Shown in pieces: positions 9,097 to 17,067 of a stretch of DNA of 64,000 nt. The stretch's first letter is position 1. The number at the start of each line of letters is the position of its first letter. The stretch is from BM003 sp963783695 (GTDB taxonomy: Bacteria > Pseudomonadota > Gammaproteobacteria > Steroidobacterales > BM003): assembly GCA_963783695.1 (NCBI GenBank), contig CAWAOM010000001.1, positions 434,001 to 498,000 of the forward strand, in the 5' to 3' direction. The notes under the pieces were generated by a model. The model had not been told where the DNA came from and did no database searches. It saw only the letters and a program-made list of their open reading frames with translations. A program made the position numbers and the translations under genes.

Positions 9097-9792
9097 TCAG
9101 CCTGATGCCTGACTGGCGAGTTCCGCCGAATTGCCTTTTTCCGAGAAGATCTTCTCGGTAATTTTTGCCGTCTGACGGATATGGGTCTCGGACTCCGCGC
9201 AGGCACGTTCTACATCCCGCGCCAGAGCGGCATCGCGGATTCGGGTATGTTCCTCGTGAACGCTGCGCGGTATGTGGATGGCTTGTAGCGACATCGCCCT
9301 GTAGCGCCGGTGCTGGTCGTACATAGTTTGATGAAAACGCAGCAGCCAGCGCGACGGGCAGGCCGCCAGAAGGGAATCATGGAAGCGCTTGTTGGCTCTC
9401 TCCCAGGATTCAAAGTCATCGACATTACCGGACTCGAATTTGGTCAGGTGGTGAAATGCGGCGACTACCCCGGCTTCCCAGTCATCGTTTCCGTTCTCGA
9501 TACTTGCACGCAGTGCCGCCGTCTCGATCAGCACGCGGGTATCAGTAATGTCACGCAGTTCCTTGATGGAGACGGCCGGTACGCGGAATCCGCGTTGCCC
9601 GATCGACACGACGAGACCCTCGGCCGCGAGTCGGCTCAAAGCTTCACGCAGCGGGCTGGCTCCAGTCTCATAGGTTTTACGCAGATCCTCGATACGCAGG
9701 CGCTGTTCGGGTTCGAAGACGCAGGAGATGACATCGGCCTTGATTCGCTGATACGCATCCTGCGCCAATGTCTGGGATTTTGTTTCGGTCAT
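9097..9792 (-). CDS. GntR family transcriptional regulator, FCD (FadR C-terminal) type
   Basis: A 231-residue regulator. The N-terminal winged helix (about 10-75) includes GASPLREALSRLAAEGLV, the classic GntR recognition region. The FCD helical ligand domain (about 85-220) carries the metal-site residues typical of the family (D in the ITDTRVLIE helix and later histidines). An in-frame extension up to 9906 exists, but the start at 9792 fits the family. It is divergent from the lower meta-cleavage operon that begins at 10070, so it probably controls that operon and perhaps itself. The effector is unknown; a pathway intermediate is a reasonable guess. Confidence 0.87.
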   Translation of the reverse strand: MTETKSQTLAQDAYQRIKADVISCVFEPEQRLRIEDLRKTYETGASPLREALSRLAAEGLVVSIGQRGFRVPAVSIKELRDITDTRVLIETAALRASIENGNDDWEAGVVAAFHHLTKFESGNVDDFESWERANKRFHDSLLAACPSRWLLRFHQTMYDQHRRYRAMSLQAIHIPRSVHEEHTRIRDAALARDVERACAESETHIRQTAKITEKIFSEKGNSAELASQASG

Positions 9793-9856
9793 CTTGTCGA
9801 CCCCCGGGGTTCCGGAACTCACGGCAAAAGCGAAAAATTTGTATCGAGGCTTGCAT

Positions 9857-9886
9857 ATAATATCGATAATTATTACCTTTGTCGAA
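9857..9886 (-). promoter_or_regulatory. Candidate sigma-70 promoter of the GntR gene with TATCGATA palindrome
   Basis: On the minus strand TTCGAC (9886-9881) and TATTAT (9862-9857) are separated by 18 bases, about 65 bases upstream of the GntR start. The 8-bp palindrome TATCGATA (9861-9868) overlaps the -10/spacer region and could be an operator. This rests on consensus matching only. Confidence 0.4.
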
Positions 9887-10017
9887 AATGTTGGCGGCCG
9901 CGGCACATCATGACCAGAGGCAGGAGCCGCCGCTCCGTTCCCGACCGAACGGATGATAAAGGAAGAGCCGACCTGACCCTAGCGGTAATCCGGTGGCCGC
10001 GAGGCAGGTGTCAACGT

Positions 10018-10033
10018 TGGCCGGCGTGTCGCA
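10018..10033 (+). promoter_or_regulatory. Weak sigma-54-like element upstream of the lower meta-pathway operon
   Basis: TGGCCGGCGTGTCGCA has the invariant GG and GC doublets with the correct 10-base spacing (GG 10019-10020, GC 10031-10032) but departs from TGGCACG-N4-TTGCA at several positions. It would place the transcript start about 27 bases before the ATG at 10070. Confidence 0.25.
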
Positions 10034-10069
10034 CGAAGGGCATAGACTGAGTACGACCAGGGGTGGCAA

Positions 10070-11530
10070 ATGAAGCAATTTCAGCATTTCATCAATGGCG
10101 CATATTGCGATTCGATTAGCGGCAGGACCTTTGATAACGTCGCGCCGGCAACGGGCCGTGTGATTGGACAGGTTCATGAAGCGGGCCGCGAGGAAGTTGA
10201 CGCGGCGGTCGCCGCCGCGCGCGGCGCACTCGCGGGTGAATGGGGCGGACTCAGCGTGGATCGGCGCTGCGAGCTGCTGTACCGGGTCGCCGATGGCATA
10301 AACAATCGTTTCAACGAATTCCTCGAGGCCGAGTGCGCCGATACTGGCAAGCCCTATTCCCTCGCCAGTCATATCGACATTCCGCGCGGCGCGGCCAATT
10401 TCAAAATTTTTGCCGACACGGTTCGTAACTCAGCCAACAAGTCCTTTCAGACCGCGACGCCGGATGGACTGGGCGCAATCAATTACGCGATTCACGTACC
10501 AAAAGGCGTTATCGCGGTGGTCTGCCCGTGGAACCTGCCTCTGCTGTTGATGACCTGGAAGGTCGGCCCGGCACTGGCCTGTGGCAATACCGTTGTAGTT
10601 AAGCCTTCGGAGGAGACGCCGGCGACCGCGACGCTGCTGGGAGAGGTTATGAATGAGGTGGGTATTCCCGCGGGTGTATACAACGTCGTGCATGGATTCG
10701 GTCCGCAGTCGGCCGGTGCGTTTCTGACCGAGCACAGCGGTGTGGACGCGATTACATTCACCGGGGAGACCCGCACCGGAGAGGCAATTATGCGTGCTGC
10801 CGCAGACGGCGTGCGCGACGTGTCTTTCGAACTGGGCGGCAAGAATCCCGCTATCGTTTTTGCCGATTGCGATTTGGAAAAAGCCATCGAGGGTAGTCTC
10901 AGGTCGGTATTTGCCAATTGTGGGCAGGTGTGTCTTGGCACCGAACGCATGTACGTGCAGAGGCCGATATTCGATGAGTTTGTGTCCCGACTGAAGGACG
11001 GTGCCGAGGAGCTGCGCCTGGGCCGGCCCGAAGATTCGGCCACCAACCTCGGGCCGCTGGTCAGCGAGACACACCGGCAGAAGGTGCTGTCCTATTTCCG
11101 GCTGGCCGTTGAAGAGGGCGCCACCGTGGTGTGCGGTGGCGGCGTGCCGGAAATGGAGGAGAACCTCAGCGCCGGCTCGTGGGTGCAACCGACGATCTGG
11201 ACCGGCCTCGACGACAACGCGCGGGTGGTCCGCGAGGAGATTTTCGGTCCGTGTTGCCATGTACGGGCTTTCGACGACGAGGACGAAGTAGTCGCCCTTG
11301 CCAACGATACCGAATACGGTCTTGCGGCTGCTTTGTGGACCGAGAATGTTTCGCGCGCGCATCGGGTCGCGGCCAGGCTAGAGGCTGGGATTACCTGGGT
11401 CAATAGCTGGTTTCTGCGTGATCTCAGGACCCCGTTTGGCGGTATGAAACAGTCGGGTATCGGTCGCGAAGGTGGCGAATACTCGCTGGAGTTTTATTCC
11501 GAGACGAAAAATATCTGCGTGAAGCTCTGA
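10070..11530 (+). CDS. amnC: 2-aminomuconic / 2-hydroxymuconic 6-semialdehyde dehydrogenase
   Basis: A 486-residue NAD-dependent aldehyde dehydrogenase, the usual length for XylG/DmpC/AmnC. The catalytic cysteine lies in NCGQVCLGTERMYV and the general-base glutamate in SFELGGKNPAIVF. It is the first gene of a five-gene run whose other members are the hydratase, acylating acetaldehyde dehydrogenase, aldolase and decarboxylase of the meta-cleavage oxalocrotonate branch. AmnC and DmpC are close relatives and cannot be separated by eye. The amino-substrate version is preferred because this window also has 2-aminophenol dioxygenase and 2-aminomuconate deaminase genes, while no tautomerase is present. 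An AGGGGTGG ribosome binding site precedes the ATG. Confidence 0.85.
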   Translation: MKQFQHFINGAYCDSISGRTFDNVAPATGRVIGQVHEAGREEVDAAVAAARGALAGEWGGLSVDRRCELLYRVADGINNRFNEFLEAECADTGKPYSLASHIDIPRGAANFKIFADTVRNSANKSFQTATPDGLGAINYAIHVPKGVIAVVCPWNLPLLLMTWKVGPALACGNTVVVKPSEETPATATLLGEVMNEVGIPAGVYNVVHGFGPQSAGAFLTEHSGVDAITFTGETRTGEAIMRAAADGVRDVSFELGGKNPAIVFADCDLEKAIEGSLRSVFANCGQVCLGTERMYVQRPIFDEFVSRLKDGAEELRLGRPEDSATNLGPLVSETHRQKVLSYFRLAVEEGATVVCGGGVPEMEENLSAGSWVQPTIWTGLDDNARVVREEIFGPCCHVRAFDDEDEVVALANDTEYGLAAALWTENVSRAHRVAARLEAGITWVNSWFLRDLRTPFGGMKQSGIGREGGEYSLEFYSETKNICVKL

Positions 11531-11549
11531 ACCGGAGAACGTTGACGCT

Positions 11550-12335
11550 ATGGAAGATATCAAGATCGACCAGTACGGCGACGAGCTACACAGCGCCCTG
11601 CGCGAGCGGCGAATGGTCGAGCCGCTGACCGAGCGAGAGCCACAAATTACCATTGCCGATGCCTACAAGGTGTCTCTGCGGCTGCTGGCGCGGCGCCAAG
11701 CAGACGGTGAAGTGGTAATAGGCAAGAAAATCGGTGTTACCAGCAAGGCGGTGCAAAACATGCTTGGCGTACATCGCCCCGATTTCGGATACCTGACCGA
11801 TCGGATGGTGTATTCGAATGGCGATGACGTGGCGATCAGCCAGGAGATGATCCAGCCGCGGGCCGAGGGCGAGATTGCCTTTATTTTGAAGAATGACCTG
11901 ACCGGGCCGGGGGTAACGAACGCCGAAGTGATGGCGGCGACAGCCGGGGTGATGGCATGTTTCGAGATCGTCGATTCGCGTATTCGCGACTGGCAGATAA
12001 AGATTCAGGACACGGTGGCCGACAACGCGTCTTGCGGCGTCTTTGTGCTTGGTGATGCGCTGGTCGACCCGTACGCGGTCGACTTGACGACTTGTGGAAT
12101 GGTGCTCGAGAAGAACGGCGAGATCGTGGCGACCGGAGCCGGTGCGGCGGCGCTTGGTTCACCGGTCAATGCGGTGGCGTGGCTGGCCAATACACTGGGC
12201 GAATACGGAATCGGGTTGCGTGCCGGCGAGGTAATTCTCTCCGGTTCGCTGGCGCCGCTGATTCCGGTGGTGGCTGGTGATTCGATGCACATGCGTGTAG
12301 GCGGCATCGGCAGCGCGGCAGTCAGGTTCGAATAA
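11550..12335 (+). CDS. dmpE: 2-oxopent-4-enoate hydratase (2-hydroxypenta-2,4-dienoate hydratase)
   Basis: A 261-residue fumarylacetoacetate-hydrolase-fold enzyme closely matching DmpE/XylJ in length and motifs: KKIGVTSKAVQNMLGVHRPDFGYLTD in the N-terminal third (about residues 52-78), then RAEGEIAFIL, FEIVDSRI, DNASCG and the VEKNG-like segment near the C-terminal half. The acidic residues of the E-x-E and E-V-D-S-R positions are the expected divalent metal ligands. It adds water to 2-hydroxypenta-2,4-dienoate to give 4-hydroxy-2-oxopentanoate. It lies 19 bases after the semialdehyde dehydrogenase and is paired with the related decarboxylase at 14349, with which DmpE forms a complex in Pseudomonas. 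Confidence 0.9.
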   Translation: MEDIKIDQYGDELHSALRERRMVEPLTEREPQITIADAYKVSLRLLARRQADGEVVIGKKIGVTSKAVQNMLGVHRPDFGYLTDRMVYSNGDDVAISQEMIQPRAEGEIAFILKNDLTGPGVTNAEVMAATAGVMACFEIVDSRIRDWQIKIQDTVADNASCGVFVLGDALVDPYAVDLTTCGMVLEKNGEIVATGAGAAALGSPVNAVAWLANTLGEYGIGLRAGEVILSGSLAPLIPVVAGDSMHMRVGGIGSAAVRFE

Positions 12336-12370
12336 CGCAGCAAGAATTGGATTCGCAAAAGGATGCATGC

Positions 12371-13279
12371 ATGAAAATTAATGCAGCTTTGATTGGCTCC
12401 GGCAATATAGGTACCGACCTGTTGTACAAGGCTTTACGCAGCGACTGGATAAACCCGCTGTGGATGGTCGGGATCGACGCCGATTCTGAAGGGCTTGCGC
12501 GAGCTCGTGACAACGGTCTGAAAACAACACACGCAGGTGTCGACGGCTTATTGCCACATGTTGAGGAGGACAATATCCAGATCGCATTTGACGCGACATC
12601 GGCCTATGTCCATGTAGACAACGCGGCGAAACTCGGTGCCCGCGGGGTACTGATGATCGATCTGACGCCAGCCGCGATCGGACCGTTCTGCGTCCCGGTA
12701 GTCAACCTTCAGGATCATGTCGGCAAGGAAGAAATGAACGTCAACATGGTCACCTGCGGCGGTCAGGCAACCATTCCGATGGTGGCCGCAGTCAGTCGGG
12801 TGCAAAAGGTCAGTTACGGCGAGATTATTGCGACAGTCGCTTCGAAATCCGCGGGCCCCGGCACGCGCAAGAATATCGACGAGTTCACCCGCACTACGGC
12901 GCAGGGCGTCGAGGTCGTAGGCGGTGCGGCGAAGGGCAAGGCGATCATCATCCTCAACCCCGCGGAGCCCCCGCTCATCATGCGCGATACCGTGCATTGC
13001 CTGACCGAAGACGTTCCCGATGAGGATGCAATCAGGGAGTCGGTAAATGCAATGATCGCCGAGGTTCAGAAGTATGTGCCGGGTTACAGGCTGGTTAACG
13101 GACCGGTCTTCGACGGTCACCGTGTTTCGATGTTCCTGCAGGTCGAAGGACTTGGCGATTATTTACCTAAGTTTTCCGGCAACCTGGACATTATGACGGC
13201 TGCTGCGCTGCGTACGGCGGAGTTATTCGCGGAAGAAATCGATAACGGCACGATTACGCTGAGAGCGGCCAGCGCATAG
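12371..13279 (+). CDS. dmpF: Acetaldehyde dehydrogenase (acetylating)
   Basis: A 302-residue CoA-acylating acetaldehyde dehydrogenase (DmpF/MhpF family). The Rossmann motif is IGSGNIGTDL at the N-terminus, and the catalytic cysteine lies in VNMVTCGGQATIP. A longer frame begins at 12347, but ATG 12371 is preceded by AGGA at suitable spacing and matches the family start MKINAALIGSGNIG. It converts acetaldehyde to acetyl-CoA and normally forms a channelling complex with the aldolase, whose gene follows 10 bases later. Confidence 0.93.
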   Translation: MKINAALIGSGNIGTDLLYKALRSDWINPLWMVGIDADSEGLARARDNGLKTTHAGVDGLLPHVEEDNIQIAFDATSAYVHVDNAAKLGARGVLMIDLTPAAIGPFCVPVVNLQDHVGKEEMNVNMVTCGGQATIPMVAAVSRVQKVSYGEIIATVASKSAGPGTRKNIDEFTRTTAQGVEVVGGAAKGKAIIILNPAEPPLIMRDTVHCLTEDVPDEDAIRESVNAMIAEVQKYVPGYRLVNGPVFDGHRVSMFLQVEGLGDYLPKFSGNLDIMTAAALRTAELFAEEIDNGTITLRAASA

Positions 13280-13289
13280 GGAGGCAAAC

Positions 13290-14324
13290 ATGGATCTGTC
13301 AGGCAAGAAAGTCATATTGCACGACATGTGCCTGCGCGACGGCATGCATGCAAAGCGTCACCAGATAAGCATCGAGCAGATGGTGGCTGTGGCGACGGCT
13401 CTCGATGAAGCCGGCGTGCCGTTGATCGAGGTTACCCATGGCGATGGGCTTGGTGGCGCATCCATCAATTACGGATTCCCCGCCAACAGCGATGAGGAAT
13501 ACCTGAAAGCAGTCATTCCGCACATGAAAAACGCTCGCGTCTCGGCACTGTTGCTGCCGGGAATCGGCACGGTCGATCATCTCAGAATGGCGAAGGACTG
13601 CGGGGTGCAGACGATCAGGGTTGCCACACACTGCACGGAGGCCGACGTATCGGAGCAACACATCTCGCTCGCGGCACAACTGGAGATGGACACCGTCGGG
13701 TTCCTGATGATGGCGCATATGATCGGACCGGAGCAGGTGGTCGAGCAGGCGAAGCTTATGGAGAGCTACGGAGCGAACTGTATCTACTGCACCGATTCCG
13801 CAGGATACATGTTGCCTGACGATGTGAGCGCCCGGATCCGAGCTTTGCGCGACGCTTTGGATCCGGCGACCGAGATCGGCTTCCATGGTCATCACAATCT
13901 GGCGATGGGAGTCGCCAATTCGCTCGCCGCCATCGAGGCGGGGGCGGTTCGTATCGACGGCTCTGTGGCCGGACTCGGCGCCGGGGCAGGCAATACTCCG
14001 CTCGAGGTTTTTGTCGCGGTACTTGACCGTATGGGGGTCGCAACCGGTGTCGACACCTTCCGCCTTATGGATGTCGCCGAGGACGTCGTCGTGCCGATGA
14101 TGGATCAGGCGATCAGGATAGACCGCGACTCGCTGGTGCTCGGATATGCCGGTGTCTATTCGTCTTTTTTGCTGCACGCGAAACGGGCTGCCGCGAAGTA
14201 CGGGGTACCGTCGCATCAGATTCTGGTTGAGCTTGGCGCGCAAAAAACCATCGGCGGCCAGGAGGATATGATTGAGGATGTCGCATTGAATCTGTTGAAA
14301 CAGCGCAACGATGATGCTGCCTGA
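13290..14324 (+). CDS. dmpG: 4-hydroxy-2-oxovalerate aldolase
   Basis: A 344-residue TIM-barrel aldolase of the DmpG/MhpE (HMGL-like) family. The N-terminal LHDMCLRDGMHAKRHQ carries the metal-binding Asp and base residues, and GFHGHHNLAMGVANS carries the two metal-ligand histidines. GAGAGNTPLEVFVAVLDR is the C-terminal family signature. It cleaves 4-hydroxy-2-oxovalerate to pyruvate and acetaldehyde and passes the aldehyde to the adjacent DmpF-type enzyme. A strong GGGAGG ribosome binding site precedes the ATG. Confidence 0.94.
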   Translation: MDLSGKKVILHDMCLRDGMHAKRHQISIEQMVAVATALDEAGVPLIEVTHGDGLGGASINYGFPANSDEEYLKAVIPHMKNARVSALLLPGIGTVDHLRMAKDCGVQTIRVATHCTEADVSEQHISLAAQLEMDTVGFLMMAHMIGPEQVVEQAKLMESYGANCIYCTDSAGYMLPDDVSARIRALRDALDPATEIGFHGHHNLAMGVANSLAAIEAGAVRIDGSVAGLGAGAGNTPLEVFVAVLDRMGVATGVDTFRLMDVAEDVVVPMMDQAIRIDRDSLVLGYAGVYSSFLLHAKRAAAKYGVPSHQILVELGAQKTIGGQEDMIEDVALNLLKQRNDDAA

Positions 14325-14348
14325 ACGGCGTATTGCTGAGGACAACCG

Positions 14349-15137
14349 ATGAAACTGGACCAAGAGACCATTGCAAAACTGGCTGAGCTTGTAGAGAACG
14401 CCGAGCTCAATCGTCAGGAAATTGTCAAAATCACCGATGACTACCCGGATATGGACTACGAAGATGCGTATGCAATTCAGTATGCGATCCGGGCTCGCAA
14501 GGAAGCACGCGGCACGCGTATAGCGGGTCTCAAGATGGGACTGACCTCACGCGCCAAAATGAAGCAAATGGGTGTCGAGCAACCGGTGTTCGGTTTTCTT
14601 ACCGACTACGGGTCTTTTGCGGAAGGCGCCGAGATTGACACCAGCCGATTTATCCATCCACGCATAGAGGCGGAGGTGGCGGTGGTGACGAAAGCCACGT
14701 TGCGGGGGCCCGGGTGTCATATAGGCAGCGCGTTGGCGGCTATCGATTTCGTCATCCCCGCGGTAGAGATTATCGATTCGCGTTACAAGGATTTCCGCTT
14801 CGATCTGAAAAGCGTGATTGCCGACAACACGTCGGCGGCCGGCTATGTGACCGGTGGCCGGATGGCACGACCGGAGAGGCTCGACCTGCCCGTACTGGGT
14901 GTCGTCCTGGAAAAGAATGGCGAGATTGTCGAACTCGGGGCGGGTGCAGCGGTTCTCGGTCATCCGGCGGCGAGTGTTGCGATGCTGGCAAATATGCTTG
15001 CAGAGCGTGGCGAAGAAATTCCGGCCGGGACATTCATCATGACGGGTGGTATTACCGCCGCGGTCGCTGTGGAGGCGGGAGACAACATCTGCGTTCGCTA
15101 CCAGGATCTTGGCACGCTCGGCTTCCGCTTCGTCTGA
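14349..15137 (+). CDS. dmpH: 2-oxo-3-hexenedioate (4-oxalocrotonate) decarboxylase
   Basis: A 262-residue member of the same fold as the hydratase at 11550 but of the DmpH/XylI type. Evidence: KMGLTSRAKMKQMGV, HPRIEAEVAVV, PAVEIIDSRYKDF and DNTSAAGYVTGG. It decarboxylates 2-oxohex-3-enedioate to 2-hydroxypenta-2,4-dienoate. It is the last gene of the operon, 24 bases after the aldolase. In the 2-aminophenol route its substrate comes directly from the deaminase AmnD, which would explain why no 4-oxalocrotonate tautomerase is encoded here. Confidence 0.92.
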   Translation: MKLDQETIAKLAELVENAELNRQEIVKITDDYPDMDYEDAYAIQYAIRARKEARGTRIAGLKMGLTSRAKMKQMGVEQPVFGFLTDYGSFAEGAEIDTSRFIHPRIEAEVAVVTKATLRGPGCHIGSALAAIDFVIPAVEIIDSRYKDFRFDLKSVIADNTSAAGYVTGGRMARPERLDLPVLGVVLEKNGEIVELGAGAAVLGHPAASVAMLANMLAERGEEIPAGTFIMTGGITAAVAVEAGDNICVRYQDLGTLGFRFV

Positions 15138-15704
15138 ACATTCGTTGCATCCGTGGCCGCAACGGTACGAGGCTCTGCTTGCAGAGGTTCTCGTTTGCCA
15201 TGCCTGGTTCGGTCGTCCGCGCGTCTTGTCCGCGATATATATTGTGCTTGGCAGACTGTTCAATCCGGTTGGTCCGGGCGGGAAGCAGTTTTTGTCAATC
15301 GCAGGGCTGTAGCATCAGTCCTGCGCAAATCGAGCGAACTCAATGAGATTTTCGCTCAATAGCAAACCTGTCGGGATCCCTCGCTTCCGCAAGTCCTCGA
15401 CGGTGCAGTTACTGTTTGTTAGCGAACCTTTTGTGGTGGAGTCGCAGGAGGGACCCATCTCGATTTCACCCGCCACAGTCGATGATTCCGACGGCGGTTA
15501 TTTCGCGGATCTACCCGGACGATGGCAGCGAGCCTTACGCAATTTCTCCCTCATATGTGCGAGCCAATTATGTGGCAGTCGAGGAGAGAACGGATCGCGT
15601 TAATCCTGATTCATAAAGCGAGCAACCCCTGGCCATGCCAAGCGGTAGTAGAGAGGACGCCGGGGCGGCATGCGGTTCAGCATGTCCGCCCGCGGCGCGC
15701 CAGG
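15138..15704 (+). other. Intergenic stretch between dmpH and the DUF1501 gene
   Basis: This 567-base stretch has no convincing gene. Short open frames exist, for example one at 15343-15603 and an overlapping one at 15416-15616, but neither has a recognisable domain or good ribosome binding site. They may be remnants of a decayed gene. No tautomerase-like sequence starting with a proline after the initiator is present. No clear terminator hairpin was found. Confidence 0.5.
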
Positions 15705-17045
15705 TCAGGCAAAGATGGGCAGCACATCTTCGGCGAACGGGAAGCGCGTGACCACCTGCGGTCTCTGGGCGATTCCAAGTAGATCGCGCATTGCCTGGTG
15801 GACGTATTCGGGTGACAGTCTGACCCCCTCCGGATCCGGCTGCAGCGTGTTCAGGTCGAGTTCCAGCGAGACCTGGTTGCTGTCAGTGCCGCCGACGACA
15901 CGATTGCCGCTGGAGAAACCCGGTCCGGCCCAGACCATGACGCTGCCATGGGACCAGTGGTCCTTGCCGGCGTTGCCGTTGTAGCGGTTGGTCCGGGCAA
16001 AGTCGGAGCCCATCATTATCACGAGTTTGTCGCCGAGACCGCGCGCCGTTGCGTCGGTGATGATGTTGTCGATACCGGCGAGAAAATGCATCAGCCGCGG
16101 GTAATGGCTTGCATCATGATTGCCATGGGTATCAAAACCACCCAGGCGAATTTGCGCCGCCGCACCGGCCCCGGATTCGAACGCCGAGAAGGCGACCTGG
16201 GCCTGCCGGAACAGGTTCCCCGCCGCGCCAAACTGCCGACCGTAGGCATTGGCTCGGGGTGCGTTCTCGAGATTTTCGATAAAGGTGGCAATGGTGGAGC
16301 TGTCTATGCTGCGAACGTCACTGAATTCGGACAATGCCTGGCGGATTCGCAGGAGCCGCTGCTCGTCGAGCTGGCGCTGTCGCCGCTCTCCGGCTGCACT
16401 GTTTACCATCTGCGACACGGCGTCGGGCATGTATGTATTGTCATTGTCGACGTCGATCCGGTCCGGATAGGCGATTTCCTTGATCGGCCTGAGGCTGTCA
16501 TTGCGGATGATTACGCGCGGCGCAACACCGGCTGTCTGGCTCGACTCGCCGGTACCGTTTGCAACGAAGGGTAAAGGAGCATTGGGAGCGAGCTCGGCAG
16601 CGGCGAGGGCGCCGATAGCGGGATAGAACCGCGTCCGGGTACCGGTCCAGCTTGCTGCACGGCCTATGCTGTGCGATCCGGTGGCGTAGTCGATACCGTT
16701 GATTACGGTCAGGCGCTGGAAATGGGCATCGAAGAACTGCTTGTTCGAATAAAGCCCGTCGATATAGTTCGAGCCGCCGGGTAAAAACGAATCGGGTGGC
16801 GGCGCATAACGAATCGTCCCGGCCCTGCCGATATCGGCAGGGTCATAGTTGTTGATGTTGCCGTCGGGTCCGTTTCCGCGTCCCTTCGGGTCGCAGAAAC
16901 TGGTTGTATCCCAGCCGCCATTGGCCTCAATCATCAACAGGAACGGTCCCTGGTACGGCCCTTGTTGTGCAAGCGCGAGTCGCATCGGCCCACACATCAT
17001 CGTGGTGGCCGCGGCCGACATTCGAATGAAGTCACGTCTGTTCAT
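15705..17045 (-). CDS. DUF1501 domain protein with Tat signal
   Basis: A 446-residue secreted protein. The N-terminus MNRRDFIRMSAAATTMM is a twin-arginine signal, so it is probably exported folded to the periplasm. The body matches the DUF1501 family (alkaline-phosphatase-like superfamily), with an early DTTSF segment, a conserved GSHSIGRAASW region and a C-terminal GSDFART/WSHGSVMVWAGPG block. The gene follows the large heme/HYR lipoprotein by 22 bases and is surely in its operon. DUF1501 partners with DUF1592/DUF1800/PSD-type proteins in several phyla; the reaction is not established. Function therefore remains unassigned. Confidence 0.87.
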   Translation of the reverse strand: MNRRDFIRMSAAATTMMCGPMRLALAQQGPYQGPFLLMIEANGGWDTTSFCDPKGRGNGPDGNINNYDPADIGRAGTIRYAPPPDSFLPGGSNYIDGLYSNKQFFDAHFQRLTVINGIDYATGSHSIGRAASWTGTRTRFYPAIGALAAAELAPNAPLPFVANGTGESSQTAGVAPRVIIRNDSLRPIKEIAYPDRIDVDNDNTYMPDAVSQMVNSAAGERRQRQLDEQRLLRIRQALSEFSDVRSIDSSTIATFIENLENAPRANAYGRQFGAAGNLFRQAQVAFSAFESGAGAAAQIRLGGFDTHGNHDASHYPRLMHFLAGIDNIITDATARGLGDKLVIMMGSDFARTNRYNGNAGKDHWSHGSVMVWAGPGFSSGNRVVGGTDSNQVSLELDLNTLQPDPEGVRLSPEYVHQAMRDLLGIAQRPQVVTRFPFAEDVLPIFA

Positions 17046-17067
17046 TAAATGGACCCCAGTGGTTCTG

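Noticed and set aside
9907..15704. 4-oxalocrotonate tautomerase or meta-cleavage hydrolase in the lower operon
   Set aside because: No small Pro-starting frame or alpha/beta-hydrolase was found; the 2-aminophenol route does not require them.
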